Source of the DNA: VYDC01 sp963667515
GTDB taxonomy: Bacteria > Chloroflexota > Dehalococcoidia > UBA2979
Assembly (NCBI GenBank): GCA_963667515.2
Contig: CAXXXY010000008.1
Location: forward strand, 1-64,000
Length of the DNA stretch: 64,000 nucleotides
Direction: 5' to 3'
Position numbers and translations under genes: made by a program. The notes beneath the pieces were generated by a model. The model ran no database searches, was not told the origin of the DNA, and saw only the letters and a list, made by a program, of their open reading frames with translations. This document shows positions 44,136 to 53,429 of this stretch, piece after piece. Position 1 is the first letter of the stretch; each line of letters begins with the position of its first letter.

Positions 44136-45185
44136 TGTACTACCCAGGAAGGTTGTTCACAGGCGGGAGGCGGGGACGGCCCCGCCGACGCCGCCGTGCG
44201 GTCGGCGGTGATTGTAGCGGTAGAGCCAGCGTGGGAGCTGGCGCAGCCGCTCGGCGTTGGAGCGGTAGGGGCGGGCGTAGGCCCACTCGTTCTGCAGGAT
44301 CTGGATGAAACGCTCGGCTTTGCCGTTCGTCTGCGGGCGGTAGGGCCGCGTGTGCGACAGCCGCACGTCTGCGGCGGCGGCGGCGCCGTGGAAGCTGCGG
44401 GCGACGGTGTAGGCTTTCGCGTTGTCGGTCAGGACCCGGCGCACGCGCACGCCACGCCGGCGGAAGGCCGCGAGCGCCTGCTCGAGGAAGGCGGCGCAGC
44501 TCGCGCCACGCTCGTCGGGCAGGACGGAGACGTAGGCGTAACGGCTGTGGTCGTCGACGGCGACGTGTAGGTACTCCAGCCCCAGCGAACGCCGCGAATG
44601 CGGCCCGGAGCGCGTCTCGGCGAAGCCAGGCGCCATTCGCTTGCCGCCGCCCTCGGGGACGCGCCCGAGCTTCTTCACGTCGAGATGCAGCAGGTCGCCG
44701 GGGGCGTCGTGCTCGTAGCGGACCGGCTCCCGGGTGACGCGGTGCAGGCGGTCGAGCCGGTTGAGGCCGCGGCGCCGCAGCACGGCGTAGACCGTGGAGC
44801 GGGCGACCCCGAGCGCCCACTGGATGCGATGCGGCCCGAATCCCTGCGTGCGTCGCACGGCGCAGATGCGTCGCTCCAGCTCGGGCGGCGTGCGCCGGGG
44901 ATGCGCGCGCGGGGCGGAGCTGCGGTCCTCGAGCCCTGCCGCTCCCTCCGCCCGGAAGCGCCCCAGCCACTTGGCAACGGTGTGGCGGGAGACGCGGAAG
45001 TGGCGAGCGACCTCAGCCTGGGGCCAGCCGGCGTCCACTTCCCGCACGAGCTCGAGTCGGGTCAGCGGCGTCAGCCGCGCGTTACGATGGGCCATGAGGG
45101 TGTCCTCTCCTCGCTACTGCCGTGCTGTCACACACAGCAGCGGGCGAGGCCCCTCATCCTGTCAACAACCTACGTGGGAACTACA
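44136..45185 (-). mobile_element. IS481-family insertion sequence, copy 1 (1050 bp)
   Basis: Ends TGTACTACCCAGGAAGG and, reverse-complemented, TGTAGTTCCCACGTAGG are imperfect inverted repeats of about 28 bp. GCTAGC flanks both sides (44130-44135 and 45186-45191), a 6-bp target duplication of the NCTAGN type known for IS481. One transposase gene. The right flank CTAG contains the TAG stop of the FecR-type gene. Confidence 0.92.
44157..45095 (-). CDS. IS481-family transposase (copy 1)
   Basis: 312 residues. Helix-turn-helix (EVARHFRVSRHTVAKWLGRF) and DDE integrase core: LHLDVKKLGR (D), VRRVLTDNAKAY (D), NGKAERFIQILQNEW (E), plus YNHRRPHGGVGG at the C-terminus. Full length and apparently functional. 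It encodes the same protein as copy 2; nucleotide differences noticed are synonymous. Confidence 0.95.
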   Translation of the reverse strand: MAHRNARLTPLTRLELVREVDAGWPQAEVARHFRVSRHTVAKWLGRFRAEGAAGLEDRSSAPRAHPRRTPPELERRICAVRRTQGFGPHRIQWALGVARSTVYAVLRRRGLNRLDRLHRVTREPVRYEHDAPGDLLHLDVKKLGRVPEGGGKRMAPGFAETRSGPHSRRSLGLEYLHVAVDDHSRYAYVSVLPDERGASCAAFLEQALAAFRRRGVRVRRVLTDNAKAYTVARSFHGAAAAADVRLSHTRPYRPQTNGKAERFIQILQNEWAYARPYRSNAERLRQLPRWLYRYNHRRPHGGVGGAVPASRL

Positions 45186-45186
45186 G

Positions 45187-47198
45187 CTAGCGCGGCGTCC
45201 GCGGCGCCCCATCGAGGTTGCCGGCGTCTCCCGTCGGCGTCGCGGTCGGCTCGGCGGTCGCGTCCGGCTCGGGCGTCGCGTACGAGGAGGGCGCGCCGCC
45301 GGCATCGCCGTCATTCGATGGGTCGCCCGCGCCGTCGTGCGCGCCGTCGAGGGGCTTCGGCGTGGCCGTGGCGATGCGTGGGGCCGTCGCGGTCGCGGTG
45401 GGCGCGAGCCTCGGCGCGATGCGGTCGCGTGGCAGCTCGCGCAGCTCGTCCCGCAGCTCCTCGATCAGCGACTGGCGCAGCGCCGAGAGCCGAGCGGCGC
45501 CGATCTCGGGCGCCAGCTGCTCCCCGAGGCGAGCCCACGCCTCCTCGAACGCCTGCGCGGGCGGCACGTCTGCCGGGGCGTCGCGCAGCGCCGCGCGCAG
45601 CCGCTCCAGCAGCCGCTCGCGCAGCTCGCCGCCGTCGGGGGCGGGCGCGTCGCCAGTGGCGTCGGCCGTGGGCGCGGGGCGAGGCGTCGCGTCGGGGCGC
45701 ACGTTCGAGGGCGGGCGGTCGCCGGGCGTTGGCGCCGGCGTGGCGGCGGGCGGGCGGGTCGGCGGCGCGCTCGGCGGGAGCGGCGCGGGCGGGCGGTCGG
45801 TCGGCACCCGGTCCGCGAGCTGCGCCGCCACGCGCGCGCGCACCGCCTCCGCGAGCTGCTCGGCGCGCTCCTGCGCGCGGTCGGTGACGACGAGGCGCTC
45901 CACCACGGCGTCGGCGCCGGCCGGCACGGGGCGCAGGTCGATCGGTCGAGCGGTGGGCGCGCCGCCGGGGCCCGCGCCTACCTCGATGCGGAGCAGCAGC
46001 GTCTCGCCGACCGCGCCGAGCCGCGCGGTGGGGATGCGCCGCTCGACGCCTTCGAAGGCGATGACGAGCGACCCCGGCCCCGGCGCCACGCGCCGCAGCA
46101 GCAGCTGGTAGACGCCCGGCTCGAGCGCGCCGGCCACGAGGCGCTGCGGCCCGCTGGCGGGGCTGGAGGTGAGCGCGCCGGGGATCTGGTTGTAGAGCTG
46201 CCCGTCCGGGTTGGCGCCCGTGGCTCGCCCGCTGGGCGCGACCAGCGCCGCGATGAACGGCACGTCGACGCGCACCTCCACCAGCGGGGGCGCGTCGCTC
46301 GCCTGCGCGGCCGCCAGCAGCCGCTGTCGTCGCACCGACGCCTGCTCCCCGGCCGCCAGCACGCGGCGCTCGCTGTCGGTCGTGACCTCGACCGTGCCCT
46401 CGGCGGCGCTCACCTGCGTCTCCTCGCCCACGGTCGTCTCGAAGACGGTGCCCTGCGCCGAGACGAGCGCGTCCGGGGTGCGCACGGTGTAGGAGGCGCC
46501 CGCGCGCCCGTCCGGCGCCACGTCGTTCCACAGCCGCCCGGACTGCTGCGCGAGCGCGATGCGCCGCGCGCCGTTCAGCTCGACCGTCTCGATGGTGAGC
46601 TCGGTGCCGGGGTCGAGCGCGGCGGTCGAGCCGTCGACGAAGGTGAGCAGGCGCGTCCCTCGGCGCCGGTGCGCAGCTGCGCGCCCGGCTCCAGCGCGGC
46701 GCCGTCGGCCACGGGCACCCACTCGCCGTCCGCGAGCTGCTCCACCTCGCCGCCGAAGACGGTGAGCGTGGAGGCGGCGGCCGGGCTGCCGCCCCCCGCC
46801 AGCGTCAGCGCGAACGCGACGAGCGCGATGACGGCGGCGGGCGCCGCAACCGCCGCGGCGCGCGTGAGCGCGCCCGTGGGCAGGCTCGGCAGCGTGAGTC
46901 CGGGCAGCGCGACGCGCGGGAGGCGCGGTCGTGGCAGGCGGTGCGGGCGCTGCTGCGGCGTCTCGCTCAGCGCGGCCAGGAAGGCGGCGCGCTGCGCGGG
47001 GTCGGGCGGGCGCTCGGGGCCGCGCGGCACGGCGCGCATCGCCGTCGCTGCCTCGAGCGCGGGGCGCAGCTCGGCGGCGAGCGCGGGCCAGCGCGCGAGG
47101 CACTGCTCGACGGTGGCGCGGCCGGCGACGAGGTCGTCGAGGCAGCGGTCGAGCACCGCGTCGAGCTCGCCCGGGCGGGCGTCGGGAGCGCGGCTCAT
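45187..47198 (-). pseudogene. FecR-type anti-sigma/surface protein, frameshifted
   Basis: Begins at ATG 47198. N-terminal cytoplasmic part LDAVLDRCLDDLVAGRATVEQCLARWPALAAEL in Chloroflexota anti-sigma style, a membrane helix (AVIALVAFALTLAGG), then a FecR domain (STLTVFGGEVEQLADG ... VRTPDALVSAQGTVFE), and a long Pro/Thr/Ala-rich C-terminal half with a Gln/Arg-helix. The frame changes at the CCC run 46657-46659: GAEG in one frame continues as TRLLTFVDGSTAAL in the next, so one G is missing. It would sense or restrain the upstream sigma factor. The IS sits exactly at its TAG. Confidence 0.75.
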
Positions 47199-47791
47199 GG
47201 CAGCCCCCCCGCTCGCTTCGATCTGCGTGCGCAGAGCCCGCAGCGCCCGCAGCTGCAGCCCGCGCACGGTGACCTCTTTGCGGCCCATGATCCCGCCGAT
47301 CTCGGCGGCCGACTTCTCCATCAGGAAGCGCAGCACCAGCACCTGCCGGTGGTCCTCGGAGAGCCGCTCCATCGCCGCCTGAAGGTGCGCGACGAGCTCC
47401 GCGCGCTCCACCCGCGCCTCGGCCTCGGCGGGCTCGGCGACGTCGACCCCTCGAGGTCGGTGGTCGGTCGCTGCCGGCGGAAGTGGTCCACCATCTGGTT
47501 GTGCGCCATCCGATACAGCCAGGCCTGGAACGGCGCCCCGCGCTGCTGGTAGCGCGGGATCGCCTGCCACGCCTTCAGGAAGACCTGCTGGCAGAGGTCC
47601 TCGGCGTGGTCGATGTCCCCGACGCGGTGGCGGAGGTAGCGCACGATCTCCGGCTGGAAGCGATCGTAGATCGCGCCGAAGGCATCCGCGTCCCCCTGCC
47701 GCGCCCGCTCGACGAGGGCGTCGACGCGAGCCCGCTCCACTGGATCCCCGGGGGCTGGGCGGATCGCAGCCACGCCGTCCCCCGTCTCCAC
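47199..47791 (-). pseudogene. ECF-type RNA polymerase sigma factor, frameshifted
   Basis: Sigma-2: YDRFQPEIVRYLRHRVGDIDHAEDLCQQVF and AWLYRMAHNQMVDHFRR. Sigma-4: MERLSEDHRQVLVLRFLMEKSAAEIGGIMG. The two halves are in different frames; one G missing from the run at 47447-47450 explains it (DLEG then VDVAEPAEAEARVERAEL). Downstream of sigma-4 there is no stop before the FecR ATG: with one G fewer in the 7-G run at 47204-47210 it would end as CCATGA, overlapping that ATG. Start ATG 47791. Confidence 0.75.
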
Positions 47792-47921
47792 TGGATCTTA
47801 CGCAGGACGGCGCCGGGCGTTCGCCATGTCCTCCACCATTGTGAGGGCTCTTCCGGACGCCAATAGGTGGACGCCCCCGCGTGGGGCGTCCACCTGCTGC
47901 TCTCTCAGCGAGGGGCGCTCG

Positions 47922-48713
47922 CTACGACAGCGGCGCGCTCGCGGCTGTGACCGCCCGGGGCGCGATCGACGGCGGGCCGAGCAGCCGCGCCCGGTCCGGG
48001 CGCACCTGCGGGCGCGCGTCCGGCCGCACGTTCGGCCGCGCTGCGGGGCGCACGTCCGGACGCTCCGGCCGGTCGAGGCGCTCCCCGCCGCCCACCGCGT
48101 CGCGGCAGCGCTCGAGGATGGAGTCGGGCGCCTGGTCGGCGTTGGCGGCGCGGCGGCAGACGGCGAGCGGGTCGCGGTTGCCCTGGTCGCCGCGGTCGCT
48201 GGCGAAGTCGCGGCAGCGCTCGAGGATGGAGTCGGGCGCCTGGTCGGCGTTGGCGGCGCGGCGGCAGACGGCGAGCGGGTCGCGGTCGCCGCGGTCACCG
48301 CGGTCGCTGACGAAGTCGCGGCAGCGCTCGAGGATGGAGTCGGGCGCCTGGTCGGCGTTGGCGGCGCGGCGGCAGACGGCGCCGGGCTGCGGCGCGCGGT
48401 CGTGCAGGCGGTCGAGCACCCGCTGCAGCGCGTCGCTAGCGTCGGCCGGCAGCTGCCCGCCCTCGACGAGTCGCGAGAGCACCGCCATCGCAGGCGCGAG
48501 CCAGGCGTCGCCGCCGGTGACGAGGGCGTCGCTCGCCAGCTCGTCGCTCGCCTCGTCGATCACGCTGTCCGGGGCGGCGTCGCCCTCCTCGGCGGCCGCG
48601 TGCCCCGTCGAACCCGCGAGCAGAGCCACCGCCAGCAGCGCGGCGACGCCGACCGCCAGCGCGGCGTGCAGCCAGCGCGGCGCCCGCGCCCCCGTCGTCG
48701 TCGTTCCCGTCAT
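47922..48713 (-). CDS. Secreted protein with three 36-residue Cys repeats
   Basis: 263 residues. Signal peptide or anchor (WLHAALAVGVAALLAVALLAG, ending HAAAEEG), a helical region, then three tandem copies of a 36-residue unit containing VCRRAANADQAPDSILERCR, two Cys per unit, and a Pro/Arg-rich tail (RPERPDVRPAARPNVRP). No family recognised. It is immediately upstream on the same strand as the sigma factor gene, so it may belong to that regulon. ATG 48713. Confidence 0.75.
   Translation of the reverse strand: MTGTTTTGARAPRWLHAALAVGVAALLAVALLAGSTGHAAAEEGDAAPDSVIDEASDELASDALVTGGDAWLAPAMAVLSRLVEGGQLPADASDALQRVLDRLHDRAPQPGAVCRRAANADQAPDSILERCRDFVSDRGDRGDRDPLAVCRRAANADQAPDSILERCRDFASDRGDQGNRDPLAVCRRAANADQAPDSILERCRDAVGGGERLDRPERPDVRPAARPNVRPDARPQVRPDRARLLGPPSIAPRAVTAASAPLS
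48101..48424. repeat. 108-bp coding tandem repeat, three copies
   Basis: CGCGGCAGCGCTCGAGGATG starts at 48101, 48209 and 48317. Near-identical units encode the Cys repeats of the secreted protein. High identity suggests recent expansion or homogenisation. Confidence 0.9.
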
Positions 48714-48861
48714 CGTCCACCCCCAGTGCGTCCCCGCGTGCTGTCGAGGGCTACAACGGGGCCGTCCAGTCCGCGTTCGCCCACGTGCGGGCGTGGAAGG
48801 TGGAGAGTTCGTCGGGACGCTCGCGAGGCCCCCCGGCCGGACGGCGCGCGCGGCCGCGGGC

Positions 48862-48867
48862 TACGAT
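48862..48867 (+). promoter_or_regulatory. -10 box of the second MFS gene (leaderless arrangement)
   Basis: GCTACGAT (48860-48867) ends 8 nt before ATG 48876. Confidence 0.5.
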
Positions 48868-48875
48868 CGCGCGCG

Positions 48876-50360
48876 ATGACGCTTCCGCCCGAGTTCGACG
48901 AGCCGGCCGGCCAGACCGTGCGGCGAGAGATCGCCCGCCTCGACGCCGGCCTCGACGCGGGGCAGCGGCGGCTGTTCCGCGTGTTGTGGTTCATGGTGCC
49001 GCCGGGCTCGGTGGTGTGGAACCTGCAGTTCCAGGCGCTGCTCGCCTCGCGCTTCCTCAGCGACGTGGCGCTGCAGGCGCTGCTCTACAGCGTGCTGATC
49101 GACCGCGCGCGCGCCGACGGCGGCGCCGTCGACGCCGCGCTCATCGGCGCAGCGTTCCTGCTGCCGGGGGTGGTGCTGGGGATGTACGGCGGCGCCGTCG
49201 CGGACGCGCTGCCGAAGCGGGCCGCGCTCGCCGGCGCCTATCTGGCGATGGGGGTGATGGCGTTCCTGATACCGGGGCTGCTGGGAACGGAGCTGCTGCC
49301 GCTGCTGCTGGTGCTTTTCCTGGTGCGGGTCGCCTACCAGGTGTCGCAGCCGTCCGAGGCCTCGACGCTGCCGCTGGTCGCGACCGAGGAGGAGCTTGCC
49401 TCGGCCACCTCGTTCCTCTCGTTCGCGTCCTCGGCGGGCGAGGTGGTGGGGAAGGCGTTGCTGGCGCCGGTGGTGGTCGTGCTGTGGGGGGTGCGGCCGG
49501 TGACGGCGATCGCCGGGTTCCTGTTCCTGCTGTCGGCGACGCGCGTCCTGGATCTGCGGGTCGGGGGCGAGCCCGCGCCCGGGGCGACGCCCGCCCTCGA
49601 CGCCACGCCGGCCCCCGCCTCCGCCGCGGGCGGCGTGGAGCGCTACGCGCGCGCCGGGCAGAGCCTGCTGCTGCGCATGCACAGCGCCACCCGCGAGACG
49701 CTGCCGTGGCTCGCGCAGCAGCCCGCCGTGCTGTGGACGCTGCTGCTGGCGGCGATGGCGAGCACCGTCTCCGTCACCGTCGGCATCCTGGGTCCGCAGT
49801 ACACGGGCGAGGTGCTGGACGTCGACCCGGAGAACGCGCTCTACGTCTTCGCGCCCGCCGCGCTCGGCCTCGTCGTCGCGCTCGTGCTCGCGCCGTTCTC
49901 GATCCGGCTGCTCGGCGAGCGCGTCTCGGCGACGATCGGCTTCGTGGCGGCCGCCGCGGGGATGTCGGCGCTGGGCGCCGTCAACGCGCTGACCGACGCC
50001 TTCGGGTGGCTCGTCTTCTTCGACATCCCCGGCGTGCCCAAGGAGGTGGAGGTCGCGGCGATGCTCTCGATCTCGCTGGGCTTCGGCCTCACGCTCGCGG
50101 CCGCCTCCACGCAGACCTACGTCAGCAAGTACGTGCCGCCCGCGATCCAGGGCCGCACCTTCGCGCTGCTCGGCGTGCTGAAGGACGGGCTCGCGATCGT
50201 CGCGCTGCTGCTGCTCGGCGTGGTCTCCGACGCCGTGGGCACGGCCACCGTGCTCACGGTCGCGCCCGTGGTGCTGGTGGCGCTCGCCTGGGGCGTCGCG
50301 TGGCTGGCGAGCCGCTTCCGCCAGCCCGCCCACATCGAGGTGCCGGGCGTCGGCGGCTAG
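48876..50360 (+). CDS. MFS transporter
   Basis: 494 residues, about 12 helices, with LPGVVLGMYGGAVADALPKRAALAG (motif-A-like) after helix 2 and VSQPSEASTLPLVATEEELASATS in the middle, a pattern of the MFS_3/enterobactin-exporter-like branch. Cargo unknown. A TACGAT -10 is 8 nt upstream. The TAG stop is part of the CTAG targeted by IS copy 2. Confidence 0.85.
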   Translation: MTLPPEFDEPAGQTVRREIARLDAGLDAGQRRLFRVLWFMVPPGSVVWNLQFQALLASRFLSDVALQALLYSVLIDRARADGGAVDAALIGAAFLLPGVVLGMYGGAVADALPKRAALAGAYLAMGVMAFLIPGLLGTELLPLLLVLFLVRVAYQVSQPSEASTLPLVATEEELASATSFLSFASSAGEVVGKALLAPVVVVLWGVRPVTAIAGFLFLLSATRVLDLRVGGEPAPGATPALDATPAPASAAGGVERYARAGQSLLLRMHSATRETLPWLAQQPAVLWTLLLAAMASTVSVTVGILGPQYTGEVLDVDPENALYVFAPAALGLVVALVLAPFSIRLLGERVSATIGFVAAAAGMSALGAVNALTDAFGWLVFFDIPGVPKEVEVAAMLSISLGFGLTLAAASTQTYVSKYVPPAIQGRTFALLGVLKDGLAIVALLLLGVVSDAVGTATVLTVAPVVLVALAWGVAWLASRFRQPAHIEVPGVGG

Positions 50361-50361
50361 G

Positions 50362-51411
50362 TGTAGTTCCCACGTAGGTTGTTGACAGGATGAGGGGCCT
50401 CGCCCGCTGCTGTGTGTGACAGCACGGCAGTAGCGAGGAGAGGACACCCTCATGGCCCATCGTAACGCGCGGCTGACGCCGCTGACCCGACTCGAGCTCG
50501 TGCGGGAAGTGGACGCCGGCTGGCCCCAGGCTGAGGTCGCTCGCCACTTCCGCGTCTCCCGCCACACCGTTGCCAAGTGGCTGGGGCGCTTCCGGGCGGA
50601 GGGAGCGGCAGGGCTCGAGGACCGCAGCTCCGCCCCGCGCGCGCATCCCCGGCGCACGCCGCCCGAGCTGGAGCGACGCATCTGCGCCGTGCGACGCACG
50701 CAGGGATTCGGGCCGCATCGCATCCAGTGGGCGCTCGGGGTCGCCCGCTCCACGGTCTACGCCGTGCTGCGGCGCCGCGGCCTCAACCGGCTCGACCGCC
50801 TGCACCGCGTCACCCGGGAGCCGGTCCGCTACGAGCACGACGCCCCCGGCGACCTGCTGCATCTCGACGTGAAGAAGCTCGGGCGCGTCCCCGAGGGCGG
50901 CGGCAAGCGAATGGCGCCTGGCTTCGCCGAGACGCGCTCCGGGCCGCATTCGCGGCGTTCGCTGGGGCTGGAGTACCTACACGTCGCCGTCGACGACCAC
51001 AGCCGTTACGCCTACGTCTCCGTCCTGCCCGACGAGCGTGGCGCGAGCTGCGCCGCCTTCCTCGAGCAGGCGCTCGCGGCCTTCCGCCGGCGTGGCGTGC
51101 GCGTGCGCCGGGTCCTGACCGACAACGCGAAGGCCTACACCGTCGCCCGCAGCTTCCACGGCGCCGCCGCTGCCGCAGACGTGCGGCTGTCGCACACACG
51201 GCCCTACCGCCCGCAGACGAACGGCAAAGCCGAGCGTTTCATCCAGATCCTGCAGAACGAGTGGGCCTACGCCCGCCCCTACCGCTCCAACGCCGAGCGG
51301 CTGCGCCAGCTCCCACGCTGGCTCTACCGCTACAATCACCGCCGACCGCACGGCGGCGTCGGCGGGGCCGTCCCCGCCTCCCGCCTGTGAACAACCTTCC
51401 TGGGTAGTACA
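50362..51411 (+). mobile_element. IS481-family insertion sequence, copy 2 (1050 bp)
   Basis: Inverted relative to copy 1 and nearly identical. Flanked by gCTAGg (50356-50361) and cCTAGc (51412-51417): the CTAG core is duplicated but the outer bases do not match as a direct 6-bp repeat. The left CTAG contains the TAG stop of the MFS gene. Confidence 0.92.
50452..51390 (+). CDS. IS481-family transposase (copy 2)
   Basis: 312 residues, the same amino-acid sequence as copy 1 throughout (HTH, then D-D-E in LHLDVKK, LTDNAKAY and KAERFIQ). Synonymous differences noticed near codons for Lys (AAA/AAG), Ala and Thr around 51120-51210. Both copies intact implies recent transposition. Confidence 0.95.
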   Translation: MAHRNARLTPLTRLELVREVDAGWPQAEVARHFRVSRHTVAKWLGRFRAEGAAGLEDRSSAPRAHPRRTPPELERRICAVRRTQGFGPHRIQWALGVARSTVYAVLRRRGLNRLDRLHRVTREPVRYEHDAPGDLLHLDVKKLGRVPEGGGKRMAPGFAETRSGPHSRRSLGLEYLHVAVDDHSRYAYVSVLPDERGASCAAFLEQALAAFRRRGVRVRRVLTDNAKAYTVARSFHGAAAAADVRLSHTRPYRPQTNGKAERFIQILQNEWAYARPYRSNAERLRQLPRWLYRYNHRRPHGGVGGAVPASRL

Positions 51412-51469
51412 CCTAGCGCCTCGCCTCGTCGCGCGTCGCGCCTCGGCCGTCGAGCGCGCGAGGGCGCCG

Positions 51470-52552
51470 CTACGGGTAGAGCGGCAGCCGCCCCAGCCCC
51501 GTCGCGGCGTCGAGGCCGAACATCAGGTTCAGGTTCTGCAGCGCGTTGCCGCTCTGGCCTTTCATGAGGTTGTCGATCGAGGCGATCACCACCACCCGCC
51601 GCCCGTCCGCCGAGGTCACGAGCGAGATGTCGCAGTAGTTGGAGCCCGCTGTGCCCTTGAGCGTGGGCGGCGTCTCCAGCACGCGCACGAAAGGCTGGCC
51701 GGCGTAGCGCTCGCGGTAGAGCGCGAGCAGCTCCTCGCGCGTGGCGGGGCGCGCCAGCCGCGCGTGCATCGTCGAGAGGATGCCGCGCGTGGTGCCGAGC
51801 AGGTGCGGGACGAAGTGCAGCGACGCGCCCGCCGCCTCGCCCCCGTCGGGGCGGAGCCGGCCCAGCGTGAGCTCGGCCTCCACCACGTGCTGGTGGGCGA
51901 AGACGCGGTACGGCACGACGTTGCCCTCGAGGTGCGAGAAGTGCTGCGCCGCGGAGGGCTTCTTCCCCGCACCCGAGGAGCCCGTGAGCCCGTCGATCGT
52001 GACCTCGCCGCCCTCGACGAGCGCGGCCTCGAAGAGCGGCGCCAGGCCGAGGATGATGCCGACCGCGAAGCAGCCGGGGTTGCCGACGATCGGCGCCTCG
52101 CTGACGCGCTCGGCGGCCAGCTCGGGCACGCCGTAGACGGCGCGGCCCAGCAGCCCGCCGGCCGCGTGCGCCTCGTCCGCGACGCCGGGGTGGGCGCGCG
52201 CGTAGCGCGCGTAGTCCTGAGAGTCAGCGAAGCGGAAGTCGCCCGAGTAGTCGAGGAAGCGCATCCCCGCGTCGGCGAGCGCGGGGGCGTAGCCCTGCGA
52301 GACGCCGTCGGGCGTGGCGAAGACCACGACGTCGCAGTCGCGCCCGATCGCGTCCGGCTGCGGCCGCTGCACCTCCAGCTCGCAGCGGCCCGCGAGGTGC
52401 GGGTAGACCTCGTCGATGCGGCGGCCGGCGTCGTCGCGCGCCAGCAGCGCGGCCACCTCGAAGCGCGGGTGCCCCAGCAGCAGCTCGAGCATGCCGAGGC
52501 CGCCGTAGCCGGTGGCCCCCACGATCTGCGCGCGCAGCGCCTGCTCCGCCAT
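51470..52552 (-). CDS. argC: N-acetyl-gamma-glutamyl-phosphate reductase
   Basis: 360 residues. Third step of arginine synthesis. IVGATGYGGLGMLELLLGHP (nucleotide-binding), catalytic Cys in IVGNPGCFAVGIILGL, His in HFVPHLLGTTRGIL, and the ending SIDNLMKGQSGNALQNLNLMFG. ATG 52552 follows GAGGACGG. No other arg gene is adjacent. The upstream minus-strand GGTAGCCT at 52619-52612 may be its -10. Confidence 0.95.
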   Translation of the reverse strand: MAEQALRAQIVGATGYGGLGMLELLLGHPRFEVAALLARDDAGRRIDEVYPHLAGRCELEVQRPQPDAIGRDCDVVVFATPDGVSQGYAPALADAGMRFLDYSGDFRFADSQDYARYARAHPGVADEAHAAGGLLGRAVYGVPELAAERVSEAPIVGNPGCFAVGIILGLAPLFEAALVEGGEVTIDGLTGSSGAGKKPSAAQHFSHLEGNVVPYRVFAHQHVVEAELTLGRLRPDGGEAAGASLHFVPHLLGTTRGILSTMHARLARPATREELLALYRERYAGQPFVRVLETPPTLKGTAGSNYCDISLVTSADGRRVVVIASIDNLMKGQSGNALQNLNLMFGLDAATGLGRLPLYP

Positions 52553-52677
52553 CCGTCCTCCCGCTCCACGCCGCGCGTCGCCTCGAGGCGCGCGCGCGAA
52601 GGCTGACGCGCAGGCTACCCCCTGCGCGACTCGCCGGGGAGCCCGCGCGCGCGGCCCGCGTCGAGCGTCGCGCCTGC

Positions 52678-52683
52678 TAGCGT
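52678..52683 (+). promoter_or_regulatory. -10 box of the release-factor-like gene (leaderless arrangement)
   Basis: GCTAGCGT (52676-52683) ends 7 nt before ATG 52691. Confidence 0.45.
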
Positions 52684-52690
52684 CGCGGCG

Positions 52691-53233
52691 ATGAGCGCCC
52701 CCGACCAGCCGCCGACGTGGCGCGAGTTGCTGCCGCTCTCCGATGCGGAGCTGCTGGCGCAGTGCGCCGTCGATCGCCACCGGGCCAGCGGGCCCGGCGG
52801 CCAGAAGCGCAACGTGACCGACTCCGCCGTGCGGCTGCGGCACCTGCCGAGCGGCCTCGTGGCGCAGGCCAACGAGTCGCGCTCGCAGCACGAGAACCGG
52901 GCGCGCGCGCTGCGGCGGCTGCGGCGCACGATCGCGCTCGGCGCGCGGGCGCCCGCGCCCGGCCCGGGCGAGCCGTCGCCGCCCGAGCTCGCCCCGCTGG
53001 CCGCCACCGGCCGGGGCGGCACGATCGGTCGCCGCGACGCGCGCTATCTGCCGGCGGTCGCGGCCTTCCTCGACCTGCTCGTCGCGCACGAGGGGCGGCT
53101 CGCGCCCGCCGTGGCCGCGGCCGGCATCGGCAGCGCGCGCGCCGTGCGGCTGCTCGCCCGCGAGCCCGCCGCGCTCGCCGCCGCCAACGCCGAGCGCGCG
53201 CGGCGCGGGCTCACCCCGCTGCGCGGTCGCTAG
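52691..53233 (+). CDS. GGQ peptide-chain-release-factor-like protein
   Basis: 180 residues. The catalytic loop RASGPGGQKRNVTDSAVRLRH contains the universally conserved GGQ that triggers peptidyl-tRNA hydrolysis. It lacks the codon-recognition domains 2 and 4 of RF1/RF2. The second half (RRDARYLPAVAAFLDLLVAHEGRLAPAVA) is helical and unlike the basic tail of ArfB, so it is better called an RF-like rescue factor or hydrolase of unknown target. Confidence 0.8.
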   Translation: MSAPDQPPTWRELLPLSDAELLAQCAVDRHRASGPGGQKRNVTDSAVRLRHLPSGLVAQANESRSQHENRARALRRLRRTIALGARAPAPGPGEPSPPELAPLAATGRGGTIGRRDARYLPAVAAFLDLLVAHEGRLAPAVAAAGIGSARAVRLLAREPAALAAANAERARRGLTPLRGR

Positions 53234-53429
53234 GGCTCCTCGCCCCCGCTCGGAGCTGAGCGCGGCGTGGCGACGGTGCGCGCCCCGCCGCGGGCCGCTG
53301 CGCGCGCCGGGGGGCGTCGCGGGCCGGGGGGAGGCCTGGCGTGGGCCTGCGTCGGCGCCCGTCGGTCGCACGCGCTCCCCCGCACAGGGTGGGGTGTAGG
53401 CGCCCCGCGCCGCTGCCGAGTATTCGTGC

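Noticed and set aside
48101..48424. CRISPR-like periodic repeat
   Set aside because: The 108-bp repeats stay in frame within a signal-peptide-bearing coding sequence and have no unique spacers.
45186..50361. Composite transposon bounded by two inverted IS481 copies
   Set aside because: Each IS sits at its own CTAG stop-codon site and the enclosed genes look chromosomal; no sign that the 5-kb segment moved as a unit.
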